Assembly (NCBI RefSeq): GCF_003347635.1
Contig: NZ_QDFY01000002.1
Span: 124,001-188,000, forward strand
Direction: 5' to 3'
DNA: 64,000 bases
Source of the DNA: Sphingosinicella terrae
GTDB taxonomy: Bacteria > Pseudomonadota > Alphaproteobacteria > Sphingomonadales > Sphingomonadaceae
Positions within the stretch are counted from its first letter, which is position 1; each line of letters opens with the position of its first letter. Made by a program: the position numbers and the translations under genes. Positions 16,808-28,706 of the stretch are shown here, piece by piece. The notes under the pieces are model-generated. The model made no database searches and was not told the origin of the DNA. It saw only the letters and a program-made list of their open reading frames with translations.

Positions 16808-16821
16808 TTGCGGTGCCGCAA
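16808..16821. promoter_or_regulatory. Palindrome TTGCGG-TG-CCGCAA, candidate PhaR operator / -35 region
   Basis: A perfect six-base inverted repeat lies between the divergent PHA-synthase-like gene and phaR. TTGCGG could also be a -35 element, with TAGGCT (16832-16837) as -10 after 18 bases, upstream of phaR. PhaR proteins of other alphaproteobacteria are reported to bind TGC/GCA-type palindromes near their own promoter, so autoregulation here is plausible. Assignment is by position and symmetry. Confidence 0.5.
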
Positions 16822-16865
16822 ATTTTGGTGCTAGGCTGCTTTCCTCCCGGCAAGAGGAACTCGGC

Positions 16866-17423
16866 ATGGCCGCATCCCGGTCAGATGACGACGTGGTCAT
16901 CATCAAGAAATATGCGAACCGGCGGCTCTATGATACCGAAAGCTCCGCCTACATCACGCTGGAGCGGCTGGCGCAGATGGTGCGCCAGAAACGCGACTTC
17001 AAAGTGGTCGACGCCAAGAGCGGTGACGACATCACGCGCAGCGTCCTCGCCCAGATCATCATGGAGGAGGAGGCTCGCGGCGCGACGATGCTGCCTGTCA
17101 ATTTCCTTCGGCAGCTGATCTCGCTCTACGGCGATTCGATGCAGTCGGTCGTGCCCGACTATCTCGAGGCATCGCTGGAAGCGCTGCAGCGCAACCAGAA
17201 CCAGTTTCGCGAAGCGATGGCGGGCGCTTTCGCCACCAATCCGTTCGCGGAGATGGCGCGGCGCAACATGGAGATGTTCACCGCCGCCGCCGCGACCGGC
17301 CGCGGCAGCCCTGCAGGCGAGCCGCCGGTGACCGGCGAGCCGGCCGCCGACACCAAGAGCGAGCTCGCCGCGCTCAAATCGCAGCTCCAGGAGCTGCAGA
17401 AGAAGCTGGACAAGCTCGGCTAG
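16866..17423 (+). CDS. phaR: Polyhydroxyalkanoate synthesis repressor PhaR
   Basis: A 185-residue regulator. The N-terminal PHA-accumulation regulator DNA-binding domain is clear (IKKYANRRLYDTESSAYITL, about residues 13-32) and is followed by the second conserved domain (NFLRQLISLYGDSMQ). The protein ends in a Lys/Leu-rich coiled-coil-like tail. PhaR represses phasin and synthase genes and is released by binding PHA granules. AGAGGA lies before ATG 16866. The divergent PHA-synthase-like gene and downstream thiolase support the role. Confidence 0.93.
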   Translation: MAASRSDDDVVIIKKYANRRLYDTESSAYITLERLAQMVRQKRDFKVVDAKSGDDITRSVLAQIIMEEEARGATMLPVNFLRQLISLYGDSMQSVVPDYLEASLEALQRNQNQFREAMAGAFATNPFAEMARRNMEMFTAAAATGRGSPAGEPPVTGEPAADTKSELAALKSQLQELQKKLDKLG

Positions 17424-17540
17424 GTTCTTCGCCCGCGCTTCGGCGGGACGAGGCCGTCCGGCCTCCGCCATGTCCCCGGCCTTGGCCGGCCCGCGGCCGG
17501 CTATCCTTCCAGTCGCGGGATCATGGTAAGGGACGCGCCC

Positions 17541-18431
17541 TTACTCCGGCCGCACGAACCTCAGCGTCATCCGGTCGCTCTCTCCGATGGCGAGATAGCG
17601 ATCGCGATCCTGGTCCCCACGCGCGAGGCGTGGCGGCAGCGTCCAGACGCCGTTGGGCCAATCTGCACTGTCCTGCGGATTGGCATTGACCTCGGAGGCG
17701 CCGACGAAGCGGAAGCCGGCGGCTTCGGCGAGCCGCCTGACGGTCGAGACCTTGATATAGCCGCTGGTCCGTTCGCGCTCGCTGTCCGCATCCTCGGGCA
17801 AACGATGGTCGACGATGCCGAGCGTGCCGCCCGGCTTCAGCATCGCGAACATCTGGCGGAACGCCTCTTCGCTGTAGGGCTGGCTGTCGCGCTGATAACC
17901 CATCTGGAAGTTGTGGACGTTGCGGAAGGTGAGGACGACGTCGGCGGTCCCGTCCGGGACGCTGGGTTCGCTCGCTTCGAAGGCGGGAAAGGCTGCGAAT
18001 CGGATGTCGCCGTAGAGGCCGGCATTGGCCGCCTGGAGCCGTTGCAGCGCGTCCTGCCGATTGCCCAGCGACGCCGCATAATAGGTGCCGCCGCCCTGCT
18101 TGATATAGGGGGCGAGGATCTCGGTGTACCAGCCGCCGCCCGGCCAGATCTCGACGACCGTATCGTCGGGCTCGACGTCGAAGAAGGACAGTGTCTCGAA
18201 CGGGTGGCGGTAGCGGTCGCGCGCGACATTGGCCGGGGTTCGGGTGTCGGCGCGGATCGCGGAATGGAGCGCGTCGTGCCAGGGCCGGTGCTCGCCCGCT
18301 TGGTGGCTCATGGCCTGGTGAGGCTGTGCGGCGTCGTGGCCGCCCTGGCCCTGATGCTGGGCGAGCACGGCGCCCCCGCCGAAGGCGAGCGCGGTAGCGA
18401 AAAGGGCGATCGGCAGGCTCTGGCGCAACAT
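17541..18431 (-). CDS. Exported class I SAM-dependent methyltransferase
   Basis: About 296 residues with a clear Sec signal peptide (hydrophobic core ALFATALAFGGGAVLA, cleavage after AQ), then a His/Gln-rich linker and a Rossmann methyltransferase domain containing VVEIWPGGGWYTEIL and the GGTLGIVDHR segment. Periplasmic methyltransferase-like proteins of this type occur widely in Proteobacteria but their substrates are unknown; an exported protein lacks an obvious supply of SAM, which is a puzzle of the family. The second of two tandem ATG codons (18431) has the better spacing to GGGAG. Confidence 0.78.
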   Translation of the reverse strand: MLRQSLPIALFATALAFGGGAVLAQHQGQGGHDAAQPHQAMSHQAGEHRPWHDALHSAIRADTRTPANVARDRYRHPFETLSFFDVEPDDTVVEIWPGGGWYTEILAPYIKQGGGTYYAASLGNRQDALQRLQAANAGLYGDIRFAAFPAFEASEPSVPDGTADVVLTFRNVHNFQMGYQRDSQPYSEEAFRQMFAMLKPGGTLGIVDHRLPEDADSERERTSGYIKVSTVRRLAEAAGFRFVGASEVNANPQDSADWPNGVWTLPPRLARGDQDRDRYLAIGESDRMTLRFVRPE

Positions 18432-18500
18432 CATCCACTCCCTACATGGTGCGCGGCCGCCGGTCGGCGGGCGCTATGCAGGGTTCATGAAGGACAGCGG

Positions 18501-18695
18501 ATGACGGCGCAAGCGGGCTATTGGTGGGGCGGGGCGATCGCGGCCGTCATCCTGGCGGTGGTCGCCGGCGTGGCGGACTGGCGACGGACTCGCCGCCGCT
18601 CGCTCGACGATCCGGGCTGGGTGCCCTGGCGCGGTATCCAGGTCGCCGCCTTGTTCGCCGCGGCGGCGGCCGTGATCCTGGCGACGCATCGCTGA
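18501..18695 (+). CDS. Small two-helix membrane protein
   Basis: A 64-residue hypothetical protein with two hydrophobic helices (about 8-24 and 46-61) separated by a basic loop (DWRRTRRRS). AAGGA lies six bases before ATG 18501. It is divergent from the exported methyltransferase. I do not recognise the family. Confidence 0.6.
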   Translation: MTAQAGYWWGGAIAAVILAVVAGVADWRRTRRRSLDDPGWVPWRGIQVAALFAAAAAVILATHR

Positions 18696-18717
18696 GCCGC
18701 CGGGACGGATCGGGGCG

Positions 18718-19119
18718 TCAGCCGTAGGCGCGCCTCTGCGCGTCTACCTCGTCATGGGCGAACAGCCAGTCCTCCGCTTCCTCCGGATGCTCGAAGAAGC
18801 GTGCGTTGCGGCCGCCGATGGCGCGCAGCAGCTGCATCTTCGCCAGCGTCGGCGCGACGACGAAAGCGAGGCGGCGGGAACGATAGTGCGGATCCGACAG
18901 CATCTGCCGGAAAGCGGCGACGCTGTCCTGCGGCTGGATCTTCATGTCGCGCAGGTCATTGAGCGTGACGTGGCAATTGGGCGGACAGACCAGGCGGGCG
19001 TGGGCCAGCCGGCGCGCCTCCAGGAAGCGCTCGATATCGGCCTCTTCGAAAAGCCCGGACATCGAGATGCGTACGAGATCGCGGGCGGGATCGACGTCGA
19101 TGGTGAAATGCGCGCTCAT
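18718..19119 (-). CDS. Hypothetical protein, STAS/SpoIIAA-like
   Basis: A 133-residue soluble protein. Its alternating beta/alpha pattern, opening FTIDVDPARDLVRISMSGLF and the short TLNDLRDM strand recall STAS/SpoIIAA-like single-domain proteins, but the match is weak. GGAG precedes the ATG. It stands alone on the minus strand, convergent with the small membrane protein and about 200 bases downstream of cpaF. That 200-base gap holds no gene that I can see. Confidence 0.5.
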   Translation of the reverse strand: MSAHFTIDVDPARDLVRISMSGLFEEADIERFLEARRLAHARLVCPPNCHVTLNDLRDMKIQPQDSVAAFRQMLSDPHYRSRRLAFVVAPTLAKMQLLRAIGGRNARFFEHPEEAEDWLFAHDEVDAQRRAYG

Positions 19120-19321
19120 GGCTCCAGCCTAGACCGGAGAATTGGCGATTCGGTGAACTTCGCGCGGCGCCGGACCTGCGGGAAACCGCAGCACGCCCGG
19201 TAGGATCAGGACAACCATCGCCCGCCGGCAATAGAATGGTCGGTTATGGCGCTGCCGCAAAGAGGCCGGGCGCCGGCGACGGATCCGGAGGGCGGCTTTC
19301 GCCGGCGCGACGAAGCCGCGG

Positions 19322-20860
19322 CTAGAGGCAGGCTTCGAGATAGGGCTGGTCGAAGCCGAACATCTTGGCTTTTTCGAGCGTATAGGGCCGCAGGCCCATG
19401 CAGCGATATTCGCCGATGATCTTGCCGTCGGGGGTCTCGTCCAGATACTCGAACTTGAACAGCTCCTGGGTGACGATGACGTCGCCTTCCATGCCGATCA
19501 CTTCGGTGATGTTCGTGCAGCGGCGCGAGCCGTCGCGGAGGCGCTTCACCTGGACGATCAGGTCGACCGAATCGGCGATCTGGCGCGAGATCGCCTCCTT
19601 CGGCACCTTGATGTCCGACATCATCACCATGTTCTCCATACGCGCCAGGCATTCGCGGGGGGAGTTGGAGTGGAGCGTCGCCATCGATCCGTCGTGACCG
19701 GTGTTCATCGCCGCGAGCAGGTCGAAGCACTCCCGGCCGCGAATCTCGCCGAGGATGATGCGATCCGGGCGCATACGCAGCGCGTTGATGACGAGGTCGC
19801 CGATCGAGATCGCGCCCTGGCCCTCGAGATTGGGGGGGCGCGTCTCGAGCGGCAGCCAGTGCGGCTGCTGCAACCGAAGCTCGGCTGCATCTTCGATCGT
19901 GATGACGCGCTCGCCGGGATCGATCAGCTTCGACATGGCATTGAGCATCGTCGTCTTGCCCGAGCCGGTACCGCCCGAGATGACGATGTTCATCCGGCTG
20001 GCGCCGGCGATCTTGAGGACGGTCGCCATCTTGTCGGAAAGTGAACCCCACGTCTTCATCATGTCGACGGTGATCGGCTTCTCGGAGAATTTGCGGATCG
20101 AGATGGCTGTGCCGCGGAGCGAAAGCGGTGGGATGATGACGTTGACGCGGCTGCCGTCCTGGAGACGGGCGTCGGCGAGCGGCGTGGTCTGGTCGACGCG
20201 GCGGCCGACCTTATTGACGATGCGCTGGGCGATCTGGAGCAGATGCTCCTCGTCGCGGAACTGGATCTGCGCGACCTCGAGCTTGCCCTTGCGCTCGACA
20301 TAGGTCTGGCTGGGCCCGTTGACCATGATGTCGCTGACCTCGGGGTCGTTGAGCAATTCCTCGAGCGGCCCGAGGCCAAGCAGCTCGTCGACCAGCACCT
20401 TTTCCAGCGCGAACTGCTCGCGCCGGTTGAGGTTGATCTTGAGCTCGGCCAGCACCTCGCCGATGATCGGCCGGAACTCTTCGGCAAGCTCGTCCTTGGA
20501 CAGGGTCGCCGCCGCTTCGGGGTCGACGCGCTCGAGCAGGCGCGGAAGCACCTGCTCCTTGATCCGGTGGATCGAGGCCTCGAACCCTTCGCTCCGCGAC
20601 GAGCTCTGATCGCCGCTCTGCGCCTGACGGTCGGCGAGACGGGCCATCGCGTCGTTGCGCTCGGCGGCGAGGCCGCCCTCGAGGCCGACCCCGACATCGT
20701 CCATCGGCAGCGGCACGGAGTCGATCGGCGGGAACTGGCTGCCGGTGTCGCCGCCCGGAGGCGCGATCGCCGGCCCCTTCATCGGTTTTGCGCTGCCGAA
20801 GCTGGGGCGGGCGCTCGTGCCGCCGCCATTCATGCCGTTGCGTCGTCCGAATGCACTCAT
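19322..20860 (-). CDS. cpaF: Tad/type IV pilus secretion ATPase CpaF
   Basis: A 512-residue hexameric secretion ATPase of the CpaF/TadA group that powers Flp-pilus assembly. It has a disordered N-terminus (about 1-90), an all-helical N-domain, and the ATPase core with Walker A GGTGSGKTT (296-304), the Asp box around TIEDAAELRL, Walker B IILGEIRGRE (368-377) and the His box MATLHSNSPRE. All key residues are intact. No other cpa/tad gene lies in the window: the neighbours are a hypothetical gene and a DMT transporter, so it is a stand-alone copy. It is divergent from the transporter. Confidence 0.93.
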   Translation of the reverse strand: MSAFGRRNGMNGGGTSARPSFGSAKPMKGPAIAPPGGDTGSQFPPIDSVPLPMDDVGVGLEGGLAAERNDAMARLADRQAQSGDQSSSRSEGFEASIHRIKEQVLPRLLERVDPEAAATLSKDELAEEFRPIIGEVLAELKINLNRREQFALEKVLVDELLGLGPLEELLNDPEVSDIMVNGPSQTYVERKGKLEVAQIQFRDEEHLLQIAQRIVNKVGRRVDQTTPLADARLQDGSRVNVIIPPLSLRGTAISIRKFSEKPITVDMMKTWGSLSDKMATVLKIAGASRMNIVISGGTGSGKTTMLNAMSKLIDPGERVITIEDAAELRLQQPHWLPLETRPPNLEGQGAISIGDLVINALRMRPDRIILGEIRGRECFDLLAAMNTGHDGSMATLHSNSPRECLARMENMVMMSDIKVPKEAISRQIADSVDLIVQVKRLRDGSRRCTNITEVIGMEGDVIVTQELFKFEYLDETPDGKIIGEYRCMGLRPYTLEKAKMFGFDQPYLEACL

Positions 20861-20940
20861 GACGTTCGCCTGATCTGCCTTTTTCGTATCGGTCCAGCCG
20901 GTGGAACTGGTGAATAGAAGTGAAACTTTGACAATTGCCT

Positions 20941-20982
20941 AACCGGATGGGCACAGCCGCCAGCGTGTCTGCCCATCCGGTT
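20941..20982. promoter_or_regulatory. Perfect 13-base inverted repeat spanning the DMT transporter start
   Basis: Arms AACCGGATGGGCA (20941-20953) and its complement (20970-20982) surround a 16-base loop. The presumed start codon of the transporter (ATG 20947) is within the left arm, and the alternative GTG (20965) is in the loop. In RNA the hairpin would hide the start, suggesting translational control, a mis-assigned start, or an operator. Confidence 0.6.
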
Positions 20983-21867
20983 CGCTCAGCTCTCATCCTC
21001 GCGCTTTGCGGCTTCGCCATCCTCTCGGTGGGCGATGCCCTGGTGAAGACGATGGCTGGGCAATGGCCGGCGACGGCGGTCGCGACCCTCCGCTACACCG
21101 CGGGCGCCGTCGGGCTGGCGATCGTCGTCGGCTTCAGGGAAGGGCGGAGCGGCTTTCGCGTGCCGTTGCCGTGGCTGCAGCTCGGTCGCGGCGCGGGTGT
21201 CGCGCTGGCGACGATCTGCTTCTTTCTCGGCGTCATGGCGATGCCGCTGGCGGACGCCACGGCTGTCCAGTTCACAAGTCCGATCATCACCGCCTTGCTG
21301 GCGCCGCTCGTGCTGGGCGAGCGAACTCGGCCGGCGACCTGGGTCGCGACCCTGCTCGCCTTCTCCGGCGTGCTCGTCGTGCTCCGCCCCAACGTCATGG
21401 CCCTGGGCGCCGTCGCCTTCTTCCCGCTTGCCGCGGCTGTGGGGATGTCCGTCCTGGTGATGCTCAACCGCAAGGCGGCCGGCGCGGCCTCGCCGATCGC
21501 GATGCAGTTCCTCGCGGCGATGATGGCCTCGCCGATCCTGATCGCCGCCACGATCGGTCTCGCCCTGACCGGCGATCCCGCTTTCCACGTGCCGGAGCCG
21601 CCGCTCAGCGTCGTCGTCAAGTGCCTGATCATCGCCTTCACGGCGACCGTTGCCCATCTGCTCATCTATGCGGCGACGATCCGCGCCTCGGCGGCGGTGG
21701 TGGCGCCGATGACCTATGTGCAGCTGCTCGTCGCAGCTTTGCTCGGCTGGATCCTGTTCGGCGCGGCGCTCGACCTGTCGACCCTCGGCGGCGCCGCACT
21801 CATCGTCGCCGCGGGCCTCTGGCTGTGGCGCGCCCAGAAGCCGAAGGAAGTGCCGGAGGGGGAGTAG
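20947..21867 (+). CDS. EamA/DMT family transporter
   Basis: A 306-residue membrane protein made of two EamA repeats (ten helices). Typical elements are the first-repeat segment ADATAVQFTSPIITALLAPLVLGE and the second-repeat segment ASAAVVAPMTYVQLLVAALLGW, quoted here as the family hallmarks AVQFTSPI and APMTYVQLL. Relatives include S-adenosylmethionine and amino-acid exporters or importers; the substrate is unknown. ATG 20947 lacks a Shine-Dalgarno sequence and lies inside a perfect hairpin; GTG 20965 is an alternative. Downstream the region to atpC contains a repeat fragment. Confidence 0.85.
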   Translation: MGTAASVSAHPVRSALILALCGFAILSVGDALVKTMAGQWPATAVATLRYTAGAVGLAIVVGFREGRSGFRVPLPWLQLGRGAGVALATICFFLGVMAMPLADATAVQFTSPIITALLAPLVLGERTRPATWVATLLAFSGVLVVLRPNVMALGAVAFFPLAAAVGMSVLVMLNRKAAGAASPIAMQFLAAMMASPILIAATIGLALTGDPAFHVPEPPLSVVVKCLIIAFTATVAHLLIYAATIRASAAVVAPMTYVQLLVAALLGWILFGAALDLSTLGGAALIVAAGLWLWRAQKPKEVPEGE

Positions 21868-21990
21868 GGGCCGCCACCTTCGTTCCGTCATTCCGGCGAA
21901 AGCGGAAAGCCCTGTTCCTTCGGCGGAGCTTCCGCCGAGACACTCGCAGATGGAAATGAGATCCTGGCTTCCGCCAGATGACCCAGCGGA

Positions 21991-22257
21991 TCAGGCCGGG
22001 ACGTCGGCCTTCTCGGCCAGCACGGTCAGGCCCTTCTCGTTGACCTCGGCGAAGCCGCCCTCGATCGCGATCCGCTCCGGCTCGGCGCCGGCGGTGCGAT
22101 AGACGGCGAGCTCGCCGTTGCGGATCGTCGACATGACCGGCGCATGGCCGGCGAGGACGCCGAAGTCGCCCTCGGTACCCGGGACGACGACCATGTGGAC
22201 ATCCTCCGAGCGGAGCAAGCGTTCCGGGGTGACGAGTTCGAAGTGAAGGTCGGCCAT
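21991..22257 (-). CDS. atpC: F1 ATP synthase subunit epsilon
   Basis: An 88-residue epsilon subunit, near the short end for the family because it consists mainly of the N-terminal beta-sandwich ([27 protein letters not shown]). The C-terminal helical hairpin that inhibits ATPase activity in longer forms is largely absent, as in many alphaproteobacteria, where a separate zeta inhibitor may take that job. It is the last gene of atpHAG-atpDC. AGGAAG lies before ATG 22257. Confidence 0.92.
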   Translation of the reverse strand: MADLHFELVTPERLLRSEDVHMVVVPGTEGDFGVLAGHAPVMSTIRNGELAVYRTAGAEPERIAIEGGFAEVNEKGLTVLAEKADVPA

Positions 22258-22275
22258 TTGTCTTCCTGCCTTGAG

Positions 22276-22409
22276 CCTCCCCCTCGATGGGGGAGGTTGG
22301 TGGGGGTGGTGCTTCCGCCGGCTCTCAGCCCGTCGTGAACGCCACCCCACCCCAGCCCTCCCCATCGAGGGGAGGGAGGGAATGCCTCTCCCCGCCGAGG
22401 CAGGGAGAG
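22276..22409. repeat. Cluster of three G/C palindromes between atpD and atpC
   Basis: Three hairpins lie in tandem in the 161-base atpD-atpC gap: CCTCCCCC/GGGGGAGG (22276-22296), CCCTCCCC/GGGGAGGG (22356-22376) and CTCTCCC/GGGAGAG (22386-22409). The first two are related in sequence and lie in opposite sense, as expected of a REP pair. They may tune the relative expression of the beta and epsilon subunits. Confidence 0.7.
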
Positions 22410-22418
22410 AAGCCTCTC

Positions 22419-23894
<1,476 letters not shown>

Positions 23895-24011
23895 CTAGTT
23901 CCCCCGCTGAGGGCGGAGGGCCAGTCGTTGGTTCCTTCGTTCCCCGGCGAGGGCCGGGGTCCCGTTCGGTCTCTGCTTCGGCCCCCCGGCTTTCAGCCGG
24001 AAGGCCCATTC

Positions 24012-24311
24012 TCAATTCAGTTCAGGCGCTTCCTCGTCGTCGCAGCGAGTCGGGCCGTCGATCCAGACCCATTCGCCTTCCGCCTGCTGCAGTACCGCCT
24101 GGTGCTGAGCCCATTGCCCGTCCGCGCCCTGCATCTCGTAGCGGCAGGAGAACTGGATCGAGCCGGCTTCGGCGCGCGCGCAGCTGACGTTGCGGGTGGC
24201 CGCGCGATGATCCGGACAGGCCGCGGCCAGCGCGGCGTTGAACTGCGCCGTGGTCGGCGCGGAATCGGCGGCGCCGGCAGCGGCGGCCAGGGCGAGGAGG
24301 AGGGTCTTCAT
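24012..24311 (-). CDS. Small secreted cysteine-containing protein inside the atp operon
   Basis: A 99-residue hypothetical protein with a signal peptide ([12 protein letters not shown]) and four cysteines in the mature part (CPDHRA, NVSCA, FSCRY, TRCDD) that could form two disulfides. Its ATG overlaps the atpG stop codon as ATGA, so it is translated by coupling to the ATP synthase gamma subunit. I do not recognise the fold and know of no role for a periplasmic protein in F1 assembly. Its place between atpG and atpD, normally adjacent, is the notable feature. Confidence 0.7.
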   Translation of the reverse strand: MKTLLLALAAAAGAADSAPTTAQFNAALAAACPDHRAATRNVSCARAEAGSIQFSCRYEMQGADGQWAQHQAVLQQAEGEWVWIDGPTRCDDEEAPELN

Positions 24312-25195
24312 AGCGCTTCGGCTCCGGAGATGATCTCGATCAGCTCCTTGGTGATAGCGGCCTGGCGCGTGCGGTTATACTCGATGGTCAGTCGGTTGAT
24401 CATGTCTCCGGCATTGCGCGTCGCATTGTCCATCGCGGTCATGCGGCTGCCCTGCTCGGACGCGGCATTCTCGAGCAAGGCGCGGAAGATCTGGACCGAG
24501 AGGTTGCGCGGCAGCAACTCGGCCAGGATCTCTTCCTCGTCGGGCTCGTATTCGACCGCCGGGGGAACGCCGGCGCCGCTGTCGTTGGCGGCGGACTCGG
24601 CCGGCTGCACCGGGATGATCTGCTGCGCCATGGGCTCCTGGACCAGGGCCGAGCGGAAGCGTGCGTAGAAAAGATGGACGACGTCGATGCCGTCGGTCGT
24701 GTAGCGTTCCACGATGTCGTTCGCGATCGCCTGCGCGTCGGCGAAGCCGACCTGGCGGATTCCGCTGGTGTCGTACTGGTGGACGATCTGGCGCGGGAAG
24801 AGCCGCGCGATCGGTGCGCGTCCCTTGCGGCCGACCAGGTAGAAATAGACGGTCTTGCCTTGCCGCTGCAGATCCTCCGCCTTCCGACGGGCCGCACGGA
24901 CGATGTTGGAGTTGAACCCGCCGGCGAGGCCGCGGTCGGACGTGCAGACGACGAGCAGATGGACCTGGTCGTTGCCGGTGCCGGCGAGCAGCTTCGGGCT
25001 CTGCGGGCCAGGCGTGATCTTGCCGGCGAGGCTCGCCATCACCCCCGCCATCCGTTCCGAATAGGGCCGGGCGGCCTCGGCGGCCATCTGGGCACGGCGC
25101 AGCTTCGCCGCGGCGACCATCTTCATCGCCTTGGTGATCTTCTGCGTCGACTTGACCGACGAGATCCGGTTCTTGAGCGCCTTGAGGCTGGCCAT
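24308..25195 (-). CDS. atpG: F1 ATP synthase subunit gamma
   Basis: A 295-residue rotor subunit. The N-terminal helix ([25 protein letters not shown] region, with the core [18 protein letters not shown]) and the C-terminal [16 protein letters not shown]-like segment (here [16 protein letters not shown]) are well conserved and form the coiled-coil shaft. The family-typical [12 protein letters not shown] is present near residue 80. The stop codon overlaps the start of the small secreted-protein gene; a composite inverted repeat separates it from atpA. Confidence 0.96.
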   Translation of the reverse strand: MASLKALKNRISSVKSTQKITKAMKMVAAAKLRRAQMAAEAARPYSERMAGVMASLAGKITPGPQSPKLLAGTGNDQVHLLVVCTSDRGLAGGFNSNIVRAARRKAEDLQRQGKTVYFYLVGRKGRAPIARLFPRQIVHQYDTSGIRQVGFADAQAIANDIVERYTTDGIDVVHLFYARFRSALVQEPMAQQIIPVQPAESAANDSGAGVPPAVEYEPDEEEILAELLPRNLSVQIFRALLENAASEQGSRMTAMDNATRNAGDMINRLTIEYNRTRQAAITKELIEIISGAEAL

Positions 25196-25217
25196 TGGCT
25201 TTCTGTTCGTCCCTTAC

Positions 25218-25310
25218 GAGTCATTCCGGCGAATGGCGGAACCTGTGAACGCTGGGGTCAGGTCCTGCGCTTCCGCCATTCATGGGTCCCGGCCTTCGCC
25301 GGGATGACTC
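25218..25310. repeat. Composite inverted repeat (REPIN/MITE-like) between atpA and atpG
   Basis: A 93-base element. The outer ends GAGTCATTCCGGCGAA (25218-25233) and its complement (25295-25310) differ at a single position, and the inner arms GAATGGCGGAA (25231-25241) and TTCCGCCATTC (25271-25281) pair perfectly. The TCATTCCGGCGAA end type recurs as a fragment at 21893. Its placement in an essential operon implies that it does not stop transcription. Confidence 0.8.
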
Positions 25311-25318
25311 CCTCGTCC

Positions 25319-27434
<2,116 letters not shown>

Positions 27435-27667
27435 GCGCCTTGTAACTCCCGGATCGGATTTTCGTCCCATTCGAGCAGGGGCGCAGGCGCGCTCCCCTAT
27501 GGGTCGCGGCGCCCGTAGCAGGCGCTTTGCTGCGATGCAAGGCGGGCGGAGGAGCGGGCGATTTCCGCGGTTCGCCGCGGCGGCGGCTGTCCCCGCTTCG
27601 AGGTCCGGATGGGGTGGAACAGTCGAAACAAATCGGGTACACAGAAGAGGCTGGGACGGGGGACGAT

Positions 27668-28522
27668 ATGGGCCTGCTCGACCTTTTCAGGCGCGGACCG
27701 GCGGCGCCGGCCGAACGCTTCCCACTCGAGAAGCAGGGCCAGTTCGACCGCAGCGACAACCGCGCGTTGCTCGAGCTCCTCGACGTGGCGCGGGAAGAGC
27801 GCGGCGCGGACTGGAACGAGCGCTTCATCGAGCTCGCCTGGCTGGCCGCCGTGAGGCAGCCGCACGCCATGGCGATCGAGGGACCGGACGGCTTCCCCTA
27901 TCTGCGTCTCGACATCGCCTCGCCGGGCCTGCGCTCGCAATGCCTCGCCAACGTCGCTGAGGATTGCCTCGAGCGCGGCTGGGGCGTCGCTTTCTATGCG
28001 GGTCGCGAGGACCCCGTCGACCAACCGGCCTATGTCGTGCCCTTCGGCCGCCTGCTGAGCATCGTCGAATATGATTCGAGCGAAGGCGATCCGATCGACA
28101 TCGAAAGTCATCACCGGCCCCTTCCCGAGGGGAGCGAGGTCGTGGAGGAGGTCGGGATTCGGCGGACTGTCCGCGTCGACGAGCCCGGTGAGATGCCCCT
28201 GGCCGTTCCGAGGCCCGATTTTCTTCCGCCTTACGCGGCCCGGGCGATGGGCAGCTATCTCGAGGAGATCTGGGGTCTCGAGGACCCGCGGGTGCTGTTC
28301 GTCGCCGATCCGCGTATGCGGCCGGGGCGGGCGCTGATGATCGGGCGCCCGGAGAGCGACTTTCCGCCCGACCAGCCGGCGAGCCTGATGGTGGATATCC
28401 TGCTCTGGTTCCTGCCGCCGCGTCGCCCGATCCTGCTGATGGCGCCGGACATGGAGCTGGAGGATATGGTCCCGCTTCGCACGCTGGCCGGACTGGAGCC
28501 GGGCGAGGATTGGTGGGGCTAG
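27668..28522 (+). CDS. Conserved hypothetical protein
   Basis: A 284-residue acidic, soluble protein with no signal peptide that I cannot assign to a characterised family. It has a Lys/Arg-poor, Asp/Glu-rich composition, a recurrent LPPxxP pattern near the middle and a C-terminal motif MAPDMELEDMVPL. The general look, with domains of mixed beta and helix and many Trp/Pro turns, is vaguely like SseB-type proteins, but this is a guess. GGGGGAC precedes ATG 27668. It is divergent from the ATP synthase operon. Confidence 0.6.
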   Translation: MGLLDLFRRGPAAPAERFPLEKQGQFDRSDNRALLELLDVAREERGADWNERFIELAWLAAVRQPHAMAIEGPDGFPYLRLDIASPGLRSQCLANVAEDCLERGWGVAFYAGREDPVDQPAYVVPFGRLLSIVEYDSSEGDPIDIESHHRPLPEGSEVVEEVGIRRTVRVDEPGEMPLAVPRPDFLPPYAARAMGSYLEEIWGLEDPRVLFVADPRMRPGRALMIGRPESDFPPDQPASLMVDILLWFLPPRRPILLMAPDMELEDMVPLRTLAGLEPGEDWWG

Positions 28523-28706
28523 CCTGATCCTCGGCGGCGGCCGCCACGGGCGTGGCCGCGCCGGCCACCCTCTCGTCGGCGCTCGTCGCCGTGCGGATGG
28601 CGCCATGGCGGGCCGGATCGAGCGCCTGAATTTCGGCCAGCTGCGCCGGCTCGGGCGTCATCGCCCGCCCCGCGAGCGCCGGCACCGGTCCATCCGGAAT
28701 CGATCC

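Noticed and set aside
19120-19321. Possible small gene between cpaF and the STAS-like gene
   Set aside because: Short frames here lack ribosome-binding sites and coherent sequence; nothing supported.
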